A stretch of 17,744 nt of DNA from an uncultured Ruminococcus sp. (GCA_902783995.1 CACZTG010000016.1:1-17744); one strand, 5' to 3'. Positions 1-6,659 are shown, counted from the first letter of the stretch. Notes: a model not told the origin generated them from the letters alone. Made by a program: numbers and translations.

Positions 1-1175
1 CGAAGCTCACGAAGGTCAAGCCTAAGACGGCAGCACATTGAGCGCACATCGCTCGGCTCCATATCGGAGTTTATATAGTTCGAGAAATACGGAGTACCGT
101 ATTTTGCAGTCATTTCAAAAAGAAGCTTGTTGTTTTCTGTTTCGCTCCAATCAAAATTACGTGTGATTGAATAAGTCGGAATGGGATATTGGAAACCTCT
201 GCCGTTGGCGTCGCCTTCAATCATAACTTCAATAAACGCCTTGTTTACCATATCCATTTCCTTCTGACAGTCGCCGTAAGTGAAATCCATTTCCCTGCCG
301 CCTATTATCGCCGGAAGGTTTTTAAGGTCTCCCGGCACCGTCCAGTCAAGCGTAATGTTTGAGAAAGGCGCCTGCGTACCCCAGCGGCTTGGTGTATTAA
401 CACCGTAAACAAAAGACTGTATGCACTGTTTAACCTCTTTTTGCGTAAGGTTATCCACCTTTACAAACGGTGCAAGGTATGTGTCAAAGGATGAAAATGC
501 CTGCGCGCCTGCCCACTCATTCTGCATTATGCCGAGAAAATTAACCATCTGATTACAAAGAGTTGAAAGGTGATTGGCGGGTGATGACGTGATTTTACCC
601 GGTACACCGCCGAGACCTTCCTGAATGAGCTGTTTTAAGCTCCAGCCCGCGCAGTATCCCGTAAGCATTGAAAGGTCATGAAGATGTATTGCCGCACTGC
701 GGTGAGCTTCGGCTATTTCATCATCATAAACCTCGCTGAGCCAATAATTCGCGGTTATCGCGCCCGAATTTGAAAGAATAAGCCCACCTACCGAATATGT
801 AACGGTGGAATTTTCCTTTACCCTCCAGTCGTTTATTTTAAGATAGTTATCGACTATCTCTTTATAGTTCAGAAGGGCGGAATTAACGTTACGAACCTTC
901 TCACGCTGTCTGCGGTACAAAATATACGCCTTCGAGACATCAGCGTATCCCGACTCGGACAAAACTTTTTCCACGCTGTCCTGGATATCCTCCACCGTAA
1001 TTTTATCTTCTTTTATTTTGCTTTCAAAATCCGCAGTTACATGGAGAGCTATCATATCCACAACGCTGGGATGATATTGTTTTCCGAGAGCTTCAAAAGC
1101 TTTTGTTATGGCGGCGCTGATTTTATTTATGTTAAAATCAACAATTTTTCCGTCTCTTTTTACAACCTGATACAT
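1..1175 (-). CDS. nrdD: Anaerobic (class III) ribonucleoside-triphosphate reductase, N-terminal part; runs off left edge
   Basis: Catalytic subunit of the oxygen-sensitive, glycyl-radical ribonucleotide reductase that makes deoxynucleotides in the cytoplasm under anaerobiosis. The visible 391 residues, read from the reverse complement, begin MYQVVKRDGKIVDFNINKIS, a typical ATP-cone allosteric domain (about residues 1-90). The class III core follows, with RVKENS, an AGWSL segment, STLCNQMVNFLG and EWAGAQAFSSFDTYLAPF. A tandem Cys in SMCCRL near residue 381 fits the region of the active-site thiyl Cys; that assignment is inference. The C-terminal half, with the glycyl-radical loop and zinc site, lies beyond base 1. 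The ATG at 1175 is preceded by AAAGGAG at good spacing. The gene lies downstream of its activase nrdG but has its own promoter and candidate NrdR sites. Identification is firm. Confidence 0.95.
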   Translation of the reverse strand, partial: MYQVVKRDGKIVDFNINKISAAITKAFEALGKQYHPSVVDMIALHVTADFESKIKEDKITVEDIQDSVEKVLSESGYADVSKAYILYRRQREKVRNVNSALLNYKEIVDNYLKINDWRVKENSTVTYSVGGLILSNSGAITANYWLSEVYDDEIAEAHRSAAIHLHDLSMLTGYCAGWSLKQLIQEGLGGVPGKITSSPANHLSTLCNQMVNFLGIMQNEWAGAQAFSSFDTYLAPFVKVDNLTQKEVKQCIQSFVYGVNTPSRWGTQAPFSNITLDWTVPGDLKNLPAIIGGREMDFTYGDCQKEMDMVNKAFIEVMIEGDANGRGFQYPIPTYSITRNFDWSETENNKLLFEMTAKYGTPYFSNYINSDMEPSDVRSMCCRLRLDLREL

Positions 1176-1213
1176 GTCTGTTTCTCCTTTTTATATTATT
1201 TTTCATCAAAATT

Positions 1214-1234
1214 TTTGTAAATATAAGTTACAAA
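1214..1234 (-). promoter_or_regulatory. 21-bp dyad over the predicted nrdD transcription start
   Basis: TTTGTAA (1214-1220) and its exact reverse complement TTACAAA (1228-1234) are separated by 7 bp. The dyad begins 4 bp downstream of the -10 and spans the expected start site. It resembles an operator for a dimeric regulator, but I cannot assign it: the half-sites recall Rex (TTGT-type) but the spacing is wrong. It may be chance in AT-rich DNA. Confidence 0.35.
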
Positions 1235-1238
1235 TATC

Positions 1239-1267
1239 ATTATAACATTAAGAAAGAGATTTGTCAA
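1239..1267 (-). promoter_or_regulatory. Consensus sigma-A promoter of nrdD
   Basis: On the minus strand a perfect TTGACA (1262-1267) is separated by 17 bp from a perfect TATAAT (1239-1244). Transcription would start near 1232, giving a leader of roughly 57 nt before the nrdD ATG at 1175. So nrdD need not depend on readthrough from nrdG. Confidence 0.85.
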
Positions 1268-1274
1268 TATATTG
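1265..1274 (-). promoter_or_regulatory. Candidate NrdR box (proximal), overlapping the nrdD -35 element
   Basis: The core CAATATATTG is a perfect palindrome and matches the core of the known NrdR box (aca-CwATATATwG-tgt) at all ten positions; the flanks fit less well. It overlaps the TTG of the -35 TTGACA, so a bound repressor would block RNA polymerase. NrdR is the dATP/ATP-sensing repressor of nrd genes in most bacteria. The nrdR gene itself is not in the window. Confidence 0.65.
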
Positions 1275-1305
1275 TGGTTATTTTTTTAAAATTTTTTTGA
1301 AAAAA

Positions 1306-1315
1306 CAATATATAG
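1306..1315 (-). promoter_or_regulatory. Candidate NrdR box (distal), just after the nrdG stop
   Basis: On the minus strand the core is CTATATATTG, again matching all ten core positions of the NrdR box, with AA and TTT flanks that extend the dyad (AACAA...TTGTT). Its centre is 41 bp from that of the proximal box, close to four helical turns. This fits the usual paired, same-face arrangement of NrdR sites. Confidence 0.6.
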
Positions 1316-1319
1316 TTGT

Positions 1320-2009
1320 TTAAATTCCCCGAATTTCTGCTTTGGACACATATTTTTTCACAATCGCAGCGTATTTTTCAAGCTCATCTCTTCCGGGCGC
1401 ATGTAAATTTCCGAAAGGAACGGTATCCCTGTCCGTAAACGCCTGAAGAAAATATTTTCTCCCGCCTTTTATCATCTTACCGATTTCTTCAAAATCCTTT
1501 TCCGAATGAAATTCGCTCACAACAGTGGTGCGAAATTCGTAATCCTTTGCTTTTCTCATTATTATACCAATGCTTTTTTTAATTACGGAAATATCGGTTT
1601 TGTCAATTCCGCAGGTTTCGGCATATTTTGAAGGGCTGTTTTTTATGTCCATGGCGACATAATCCGCAAGCTTTTTATCTAAAATATTTTCAAGCATTGT
1701 GGGGTGATAGCCGTTTGTATCAAGCTTTACGGCAAATCCAAGCTCCTTTATTTTCGCAAGAAAACCCGGAAGCTCATTATGCATACAAGGCTCTCCGCCT
1801 GTTATCGCAACGCCGTCAAGCAGCGCTTTTCTGCCTGAAAGAAACTTAAAAAACTCATCGTCCGTCATAACCGCCTTCGCGCTGCCGTCCGCAAGCTCAA
1901 AGTTATGGCAAAACGGACAGCGGAAATCGCAGCCTCCGAGAAATACTGTACACGCCACGTGTCCCGGAAAATCAAGCAGCGTCATTTTTTGAAGCCCATG
2001 CAGTTTCAT
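1320..2009 (-). CDS. nrdG: Anaerobic ribonucleotide reductase activating protein (radical SAM activase)
   Basis: A 229-residue radical-SAM enzyme that installs the glycyl radical on NrdD, using S-adenosylmethionine and a 4Fe-4S cluster. The cluster ligands are seen as C27-x3-C31-x2-C34 in GGCDFRCPFCHN, followed by the SAM-binding GGEP motif at residues 71-74. The opening LHGLQKMTLLDFPG is typical of the clostridial/archaeal NrdG type that resembles pyruvate formate-lyase activase. Function as the NrdD partner is supported by the adjacent nrdD. The ATG at 2009 has AAAGGAG upstream, and the gap to the DUF4037 gene is 17 bp, so it is the last gene of the run that begins at 4971. A PflA-type activase for another glycyl-radical enzyme is the alternative, but the neighbour argues against it. 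Confidence 0.9.
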   Translation of the reverse strand: MKLHGLQKMTLLDFPGHVACTVFLGGCDFRCPFCHNFELADGSAKAVMTDDEFFKFLSGRKALLDGVAITGGEPCMHNELPGFLAKIKELGFAVKLDTNGYHPTMLENILDKKLADYVAMDIKNSPSKYAETCGIDKTDISVIKKSIGIIMRKAKDYEFRTTVVSEFHSEKDFEEIGKMIKGGRKYFLQAFTDRDTVPFGNLHAPGRDELEKYAAIVKKYVSKAEIRGI

Positions 2010-2026
2010 CTTAAAAAATCTCCTTT

Positions 2027-2965
2027 TTAAATTGCGGCAAGAATATGCATATTTCTAACCTCAGAATCCTTTATGCCGTCATTTACGGAATAGGCGTGCT
2101 TTTCAAGGTCGCCGCAGTTTGCTTTTGTGATTCCGCGGTTTATAAGCTCCGCTATAATATCCGAAGAAATGCTTTCGATTAAAATATATTTTTCTTCACA
2201 CATATCCTCGCCGTTACCGCTTGAAATAAGATATTCAAGCGTTTCCCAAAGCTCCGAAAACTTTTTGAGCTCTCTTAACGCCTTAAAACTCCATTTATAA
2301 TAAGGCATATATCTTTGATTCAGTAAAAAAATCACCGCCATCGCGCTTTTTACAAATTCAAACGCGGCAAGCTGCGCCGCCGCGGTTTCACCGTGACCGA
2401 TACACCGCTTATAATTATACTGCCCCGACTGTGCCATAATCAGAAGCTGTCCGGCAAGCTTTTTAAGAAAAATATCTTCGGGATAAAATTCAAGCTTTTC
2501 CCTGATTTTTGATATTTCACCGTAATTGTCAAAAAATATTTCGCCGCTTGTAACCTCCAAAAGCGCCTGCTGCGGAACTGTCAGCCAGCCGCTTAAACTC
2601 AGACTGCCGTCGGGCGAGCCGATTTTTTCATTAAAAAATTCATCTGTGCGAAAAATTCCGTGTCTTGCCCCGCCCACGGGCTGCATCAAAGACCTTTTAA
2701 AGCCCATAAACTCTCTTGGGAGCTTTGCGTACGCGCGTTCAAGCAAAAACGCCGTTCTGCGGTCAATAACATCTTCACCCGGCAAAAAAATACAAAAGCC
2801 CGGCTCAAAATCATGGTCTTTAGAAATATCGTCATCATAGCCCAGACACTCCGAGCCGCTGCCGAACATTCCCGCCGCAAGATACGGCATAATCTCTTTA
2901 AATTCATCAAGCATAGGCTTGCCGTATGCTTCGTAAAACGCCCTTGAAAGTTCAAGCCCTTTCAT
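2027..2965 (-). CDS. DUF4037 protein with nucleotidyltransferase-like motif
   Basis: A 312-residue cytoplasmic protein. Residues 35-52 (GSGSECLGYDDDISKDHD) match the DUF4037 signature and also fit the minimal pol-beta-type nucleotidyltransferase pattern: a Gly-Ser, about 11 residues, then Asp-x-Asp (D50, D52). The C-terminal half is mostly helical, with HGETAAAQLAAFEF and YMPYYKWSFKALREL, as in the helical domain following such folds. The substrate is unknown; nucleotide transfer is inferred from the fold only. Its ATG overlaps the 3' end of the TPR gene by 14 bp, with GGAG about 10 bp upstream, which suggests translational coupling. From memory, relatives are often found with TPR or DUF4125 proteins in Firmicutes; no DUF4125 is present here. 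The family call is firm, the activity is not. Confidence 0.75.
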   Translation of the reverse strand: MKGLELSRAFYEAYGKPMLDEFKEIMPYLAAGMFGSGSECLGYDDDISKDHDFEPGFCIFLPGEDVIDRRTAFLLERAYAKLPREFMGFKRSLMQPVGGARHGIFRTDEFFNEKIGSPDGSLSLSGWLTVPQQALLEVTSGEIFFDNYGEISKIREKLEFYPEDIFLKKLAGQLLIMAQSGQYNYKRCIGHGETAAAQLAAFEFVKSAMAVIFLLNQRYMPYYKWSFKALRELKKFSELWETLEYLISSGNGEDMCEEKYILIESISSDIIAELINRGITKANCGDLEKHAYSVNDGIKDSEVRNMHILAAI

Positions 2966-3797
2966 TATATATATTCTCCATTCTCTTGTTTAACTCGTCC
3001 GCCGCGAGAAAATAACCGTAATACGAAAAAGTCGGCGCGCATTTTTCGCATACAAAAGCATAATACCCATCACGCTCCGCGGAGGAATCGTTAAGAAGCT
3101 CATACGCCTTATCAAGAAGCGAGAAAATCTGCTGTTCGCCCTGCTCCATACCTATTTCGTCCTCAATAGCGTTTGCGCGGTTAAGGCATGTAATCGCCTG
3201 TTCAAGCACGCCGCCCTTAACCTTTCCCATAAGCTCCATAGCTTTATCGTAATAAACGTATGCCTCTTTAAACCGTTTTAAAGTTACAAGAGTAAGCGCC
3301 ATATTATTGTAAAGCCCTCCGAGAAGCTGCGGCTGCACCGCTTTACTTCCCTCATAAATTTCTTTTGCTTTTTCAAAAAGCTTCAGAGCGTCTTCGTTTC
3401 TGTCAAAAGCGTTGTATGCCGTAGCGATATTTATATATGTAGTGCCCGCGCTGACAGTATTTCCCATATCAAGCTCTTTTAAAAGCGATAATGCCGCATC
3501 GGCGTTTTCAAAAGCTTTTTCCTTGTTGCCGGTCTTGCGGTAATGCCCAATATATTCATTCCTTATCATAAGCTCGCCTTTTTTATCTCCGCCGAGCTTC
3601 GCCTCCTTAAGCCAGTAGGCAAGATGCTTTTCCGCCCCGTCATAATCACGGCGGCTCATATATTCGTTCATTTTGTCAATTATCCGCTGCTGCGGCACAG
3701 GCTTTACGGAAGGTTTCGCCCCGTAAGGCTCGCCGCATAATAAACACCTGGGCTCTGCGTAATCTTCGGGTTTAAGACACTCATATTTTTTTTGCAT
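2952..3797 (-). CDS. Tetratricopeptide-repeat protein with two CxxC pairs
   Basis: A 281-residue soluble protein with no signal peptide or membrane helix. Tandem helical hairpins between about residues 40 and 240 fit TPR spacing (for example AYNAFDRNEDALKLFEKAKE and MALTLVTLKRFKEAYVYYDK), so it is probably a protein-protein interaction scaffold. A Cys pair near the N-terminus (C18-x2-C21 in CLLCGEPYG) and another near the C-terminus (C250-x2-C253 in VCEKC) could form one metal site; this is inference. The start is ATG 3797 with GAGAGGGAG just upstream, 20 bp after the DUF5412-like ORF. The end overlaps the DUF4037 start, so the two products are likely made in step and may bind each other. No specific function is recognised. 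Confidence 0.75.
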   Translation of the reverse strand: MQKKYECLKPEDYAEPRCLLCGEPYGAKPSVKPVPQQRIIDKMNEYMSRRDYDGAEKHLAYWLKEAKLGGDKKGELMIRNEYIGHYRKTGNKEKAFENADAALSLLKELDMGNTVSAGTTYINIATAYNAFDRNEDALKLFEKAKEIYEGSKAVQPQLLGGLYNNMALTLVTLKRFKEAYVYYDKAMELMGKVKGGVLEQAITCLNRANAIEDEIGMEQGEQQIFSLLDKAYELLNDSSAERDGYYAFVCEKCAPTFSYYGYFLAADELNKRMENIYNERA

Positions 3798-3817
3798 ATT
3801 TTCTCCCTCTCTTGCTA

Positions 3818-4525
3818 TTATGTATCCGATTCAAAAATATATAATATATTATCATCTGCCGAATAAACGCCCGCAATATAATTAAACGAATACTCGTGTA
3901 TTCCCGGAAATTCGGCACTATGATTATGCTTATCATAAAAGCAGTAATATCCGTTTTCCGTTTCGGGAACCTCACCTTCCAAAAGTCCCGAACTAAAATA
4001 ACCCTCCGCGCCGCCAAACAAAATGTTTTTGCTTTGTTCGTCTAATTTTTTCCAATTTTCGTTATTTTCGGTATCTTTTTTAACAAGCTTCGTTTCTTCT
4101 TCCGATAAAACGTATTTTTGTATCCGTGAGCCGTCCCCGTTAAAACCTCCGTGAGTATCGTTGTCGTAATCGGGGCTTCTTTGCGGAACATATACTTTTA
4201 ATCTTGCACGGTATTTGTTTGCATAAGTTGTTTTAAAATCGTTGCTTATGTTATAACGCACGCCGTCAATTAAGACGGTTTCGTTATCTTCCCAGCTCAC
4301 CGAAGGATTTGCGCCCCAGGCTCCTGTCCATATTGCTTTACGCTGTGAAACGAGTTTTCCCGCAATTAACATAATATCATTTTTCTCGTTATATACCTCT
4401 ACGGAGGTATCGCCGCCAAATATTCCTTCGGCGCTTGAAATAACCCTTGCGGCAAATGTGTTGTCGGGAGATTTTACGGTCTGTAAAATTTTGGTTTCTC
4501 CCAAAGGCTCAAAAACAAAACCCAA
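3818..4525 (-). CDS. DUF5412-like protein; probably the frameshifted 3' part of the upstream membrane ORF
   Basis: The open frame encodes about 235 residues. The stretch from residue 6 (EPLGETKILQTVKSPDN) through GAWGANPSVSWEDNETVLIDGVRYNI resembles DUF5412, whose members have an N-terminal membrane helix followed by a small extracytoplasmic beta domain. The second half ends GVYSADDNILYIFESDT, like a beta-rich domain seen in clostridial relatives (from memory). The only upstream start, TTG at 4525, has no ribosome binding site, and this frame supplies no clean membrane helix. It overlaps the preceding membrane ORF by 52 bp in the -1 frame, next to A-runs at 4524-4535 and 4568-4575. A frameshift, real, programmed or a sequencing error, joining the two is as likely as separate translation. 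The function is unknown. Confidence 0.55.
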   Translation of the reverse strand: MGFVFEPLGETKILQTVKSPDNTFAARVISSAEGIFGGDTSVEVYNEKNDIMLIAGKLVSQRKAIWTGAWGANPSVSWEDNETVLIDGVRYNISNDFKTTYANKYRARLKVYVPQRSPDYDNDTHGGFNGDGSRIQKYVLSEEETKLVKKDTENNENWKKLDEQSKNILFGGAEGYFSSGLLEGEVPETENGYYCFYDKHNHSAEFPGIHEYSFNYIAGVYSADDNILYIFESDT

Positions 4526-4971
4526 AAAGAAAAAAGGATAAGTCCCAATAACGCTATAGGTCCCGTCAAAAAAAAGGCAACCAAAAGTTTAAGCCATTTT
4601 AAGGAATTGTATATAAAAAATATTACAAATGAAAATGTCATTATCGCCGCAAACATTATTGCATAATATACTATATCATATGTTTTGTAATTTACGCTGA
4701 AATCAAATGAAAAATACAGAGTTACCGCAAACAGCATTGCGGGTAAAAACATAAAAGAGGCGAATATTTTTGAGGCTTTGCCGGAAACTGCTTTGCTTCT
4801 GCCCGAAAAAGCCCCCGCAAACACTGTAAGCGCAATATATAGGCCAAAAAAAACCGCGTAATTTTTTGGTCTGTACATATAATTCAACGAGTACAACATA
4901 TAATTTACTGCCGACCAGACAAGCAGTGTAACAGTGTAAATTATATTGCAATTCTTTCTTATTCCGTTCAA
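4474..4971 (-). CDS. Five-helix integral membrane protein of unknown function
   Basis: A 165-residue protein with about five predicted membrane spans (roughly residues 10-32, 38-56, 69-90, 99-121 and 128-157), short loops, and a basic N-terminus (MNGIRKNC). I chose the TTG at 4971 because AAGGAG precedes it by a normal distance; an in-frame TTG at 4998 would place that site inside the coding sequence. It is the first gene after the promoter at 5010-5038. The last span runs straight into the overlapping DUF5412-like frame, the layout expected of a single protein with a membrane anchor and an outer domain broken by a -1 shift. After the last helix, this frame ends with the short tail EKPKFYRP. 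I do not recognise a family. Confidence 0.6.
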   Translation of the reverse strand: MNGIRKNCNIIYTVTLLVWSAVNYMLYSLNYMYRPKNYAVFFGLYIALTVFAGAFSGRSKAVSGKASKIFASFMFLPAMLFAVTLYFSFDFSVNYKTYDIVYYAIMFAAIMTFSFVIFFIYNSLKWLKLLVAFFLTGPIALLGLILFSFWVLFLSLWEKPKFYRP

Positions 4972-5009
4972 ACAAGCCTCTCCTTCCGATAATATCAATA
5001 TTTAATATT

Positions 5010-5038
5010 ATTATACCACATATTTATCGGTTTTTCAA
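5010..5038 (-). promoter_or_regulatory. Sigma-A promoter of the membrane protein/TPR/DUF4037/nrdG run
   Basis: On the minus strand TTGAAA (5033-5038) is followed after 17 bp by TATAAT (5010-5015), with a TGG just upstream of the -10 giving an extended -10 (TGn). The predicted start lies near 5003, about 30 bp before the TTG start at 4971. No other convincing promoter is seen until the one for nrdD. Confidence 0.75.
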
Positions 5039-5050
5039 CAATAAAAAGTA

Positions 5051-5088
5051 AAAAGCGCGCAAAATCCGTCATGGACTCACGCGCTTTT
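5051..5088 (-). terminator. Rho-independent terminator after the cysteine desulfurase-like gene
   Basis: Arms AAAAGCGCG and CGCGCTTTT (9 bp) enclose a 20-nt loop in which TCC and GGA can add a short inner stem. On the minus strand the hairpin is followed by TACTTTTTATTG. It begins 6 bp after the stop codon and separates this operon from the promoter at 5010-5038. Confidence 0.75.
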
Positions 5089-5094
5089 GAATGA

Positions 5095-6216
5095 TTATCT
5101 GTTTATTATTTTATTAACGGCATCAAGCGTTATTTTAATATCGTTTAACGTATTGAAACAGCCGGGTGTAAGGCGAACTGTCCCCTGCGGCATTGTACCG
5201 TACGCGCTGTGCGCCGAAGGCGAGCAGTGAAGCCCGCTTCGGCAAGCAATGTCATATTTTTCGTCAAGTGCCGCCGCGATTTCCGAAGGCTGCATATTTT
5301 TTGCCGAAAAGCTTATGACCGCGCCAAAATTTTTAAGGTCCGGCGCAATTACTTTTACATTTTTCATATTCATAAGCCCTTCCCGCAGCATTGATGTAAG
5401 CTCTGTTTCCACACGTAAAATTTCTTTATGTGTCTTTACATACCGTGCGCCCTCCAAAAGCCCCGCTATGCCGTAAAGATTAAGCGTTCCGCTTTCATAG
5501 TAATCGGGCAAAGTCACAGGCTGGCTCATACTCTCCGAATCGCTGCCCGTACCGCCGTAGCAAAGAGGCTTTGGCTTTATTCCGCACAGATAAACCGCGC
5601 CTGTTCCCTGCGGTCCCAAAAGCCCTTTATGACCGGGAAATGCGAGCGAAGCGCGGAGCTTTTTAACATCAATATTAAAATGCCCTATTGACTGCGAGCA
5701 ATCAATAAGCAGAGGTATTTTCTTTTTTTCACATATTTCCGAAGCAAGGTAAATATCGCTTACCGCTCCGCTTACATTTGAAATATGATTTATTATTACA
5801 AGTCCCGTGTCCGCGTCAATTTCCGAAAGCGCGGAAATATTCGCTTTTCCTTCTTCATCAAGCGGCAAAACGTTTATGTTTGCTCCCATGGCATAAAGCG
5901 GCCGCATTACCGAATTATGCTCATACGGCGAAACAGTGACCTTATCGCCGTTTTTTACACAGCCTTTTATAATGATATTCAACCCTTCTGTCGCGTTTTT
6001 TGTAAATATTATTTCTTCCGGATTATCCGCGTTTATAAGCTCCGCTATTTCGGCACGGCAAAGTGTGGCTATTTCCATAGCCTCTCTCGCTTTTTTGTGT
6101 GCGGAGCGCCCCGCGCCTCCTCCTATGCTGTGCATATAATCTTCAACCGCCTTATACACAGGCGGCGGTTTTGGAAACGAAGTTGCTCCGTTATCAAGAT
6201 ATATCGTTTTTATCAC
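5095..6216 (-). CDS. Class V aminotransferase, cysteine desulfurase family
   Basis: A 373-residue PLP enzyme (numbered from GTG 6216) related to NifS/IscS/SufS, which remove sulfur or selenium from cysteine or selenocysteine. It shows the PLP lysine K197 in FPGHKGLLGPQGTG, the ring-stacking H100, the cofactor-binding D172 and Q175 (LIDCSQSIGH), and the persulfide-type Cys C331 in RSGLHCSPSAH. It fits the short, clostridial 'cysteine desulfurase family protein' group better than the housekeeping IscS. It follows the DUF3343 gene by 9 bp, so sulfur or selenium transfer is the likely theme. The start is unclear: the strong site AGAGGTGAT overlaps the GTG at 6216 and is better spaced for ACG at 6207, which would give the family-typical opening MIYLDN. 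Substrate specificity is not readable here. Confidence 0.88.
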   Translation of the reverse strand: MIKTIYLDNGATSFPKPPPVYKAVEDYMHSIGGGAGRSAHKKAREAMEIATLCRAEIAELINADNPEEIIFTKNATEGLNIIIKGCVKNGDKVTVSPYEHNSVMRPLYAMGANINVLPLDEEGKANISALSEIDADTGLVIINHISNVSGAVSDIYLASEICEKKKIPLLIDCSQSIGHFNIDVKKLRASLAFPGHKGLLGPQGTGAVYLCGIKPKPLCYGGTGSDSESMSQPVTLPDYYESGTLNLYGIAGLLEGARYVKTHKEILRVETELTSMLREGLMNMKNVKVIAPDLKNFGAVISFSAKNMQPSEIAAALDEKYDIACRSGLHCSPSAHSAYGTMPQGTVRLTPGCFNTLNDIKITLDAVNKIINR

Positions 6217-6225
6217 CTCTTTTTC

Positions 6226-6501
6226 TTAACTTGTTCTGGACGGCAGTTTTCGGTAACGGTCCGGACCTTCGGTTTCGGTATCAAGATATACTCCCCTGCT
6301 TTTTATACCGGAATGCTCTAAAAATTTTTCCGCTTCACCTGCCGCGCGGCTTTCTGTTCTTACGCTGTAACCGCAGCCGGAAGGCGCGAGTCTTGACGGC
6401 GTACCGATGACTTTTGCGCGAAAGCCTTTTCCGGCAAGCGCCTCTTTCATTCTTACAGCGCTTGTCGAGGAAGAAAACAGAATAATAATGTTATCCATCA
6501 T
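6226..6501 (-). CDS. DUF3343 protein (putative Se/S carrier-like)
   Basis: A 91-residue cytoplasmic protein. The opening (NIIILFSSSTSAVRMKEAL), the IGTPSRLAPSGCGYSVR segment with Cys43, and the small alpha/beta pattern fit DUF3343. Comparative genomics has linked this family to selenium and sulfur traits, together with cysteine desulfurase-like proteins and orphan SelD. The adjacent desulfurase-type gene is exactly that partner, so Cys43 may carry a persulfide or selenide. This is inference: selD and molybdenum hydroxylase genes are not in the window. Two adjacent ATG codons (6501 and 6498) follow AAGGAGAGAGT, and either could be used. Confidence 0.75.
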   Translation of the reverse strand: MMDNIIILFSSSTSAVRMKEALAGKGFRAKVIGTPSRLAPSGCGYSVRTESRAAGEAEKFLEHSGIKSRGVYLDTETEGPDRYRKLPSRTS

Positions 6502-6544
6502 ACTCTCTCCTTAAAATAAGAGTTTACGGAAGACTTGAATTTTT

Positions 6545-6573
6545 ATTATGTCCCCCTTTATTATATTATTCAA
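6545..6573 (-). promoter_or_regulatory. Possible promoter of the DUF3343/desulfurase operon
   Basis: On the minus strand TTGAAT (6568-6573), 17 bp, then CATAAT (6545-6550). The match to sigma-A is moderate (4/6 and 5/6), and the site lies about 44 bp upstream of the DUF3343 start within the 158-bp divergent intergenic region. AT-rich context makes a chance match possible. Confidence 0.4.
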
Positions 6574-6610
6574 ATATATTTACTTGGGTGTCACAAAAAA
6601 GAATATTATG

Positions 6611-6640
6611 TCATTTTTTGTCAATAACAAAGCATATTAT
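6611..6640 (+). promoter_or_regulatory. Possible sigma-E/sigma-K type promoter of sigK
   Basis: TCATTTT (6611-6617) resembles the sigma-E -35 (KMATATT, 6 of 7), and CATATTAT (6633-6640) resembles the -10 (CATACAMT, 6 of 8), with a 15-bp spacer. Start would be near 6647, just before the ribosome binding site. In Bacillus sigK is read by sigma-E and sigma-K, so the position makes sense, but the match is only partial. Confidence 0.35.
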
Positions 6641-6659
6641 TCTAATATGGGGTGATTAT

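Noticed and set aside
1281..1310. T/A runs after nrdG as a terminator
   Set aside because: The only nearby dyad is AT-only and coincides with the distal NrdR box; too weak to call an intrinsic terminator.
2686..2955. Minus-strand 89-codon ORF overlapping the DUF4037 gene
   Set aside because: It lies in another frame of a gene with a clear family signature and has no independent support.
4972..4998. TTG start at 4998 for the membrane protein
   Set aside because: It would place the AAGGAG site within the coding sequence; TTG 4971 follows that site at normal spacing.
5785..6321. Plus-strand ORF of 178 codons opposite the desulfurase-like gene
   Set aside because: Antisense shadow of a well-conserved enzyme; composition is low-quality and no ribosome binding site or family is seen.
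6618..6646. Sigma-A-like TTGTCA-17-TCTAAT before sigK
   Set aside because: Transcription would begin inside or after the ribosome binding site at 6649-6656, so it cannot serve the chosen start unless the message is leaderless.
6588..6659. Upstream TTG start extending SigK by 24 residues
   Set aside because: No ribosome binding site, and the extension does not resemble the family; ATG 6660 has GGGGTGAT and gives the usual 241 residues.
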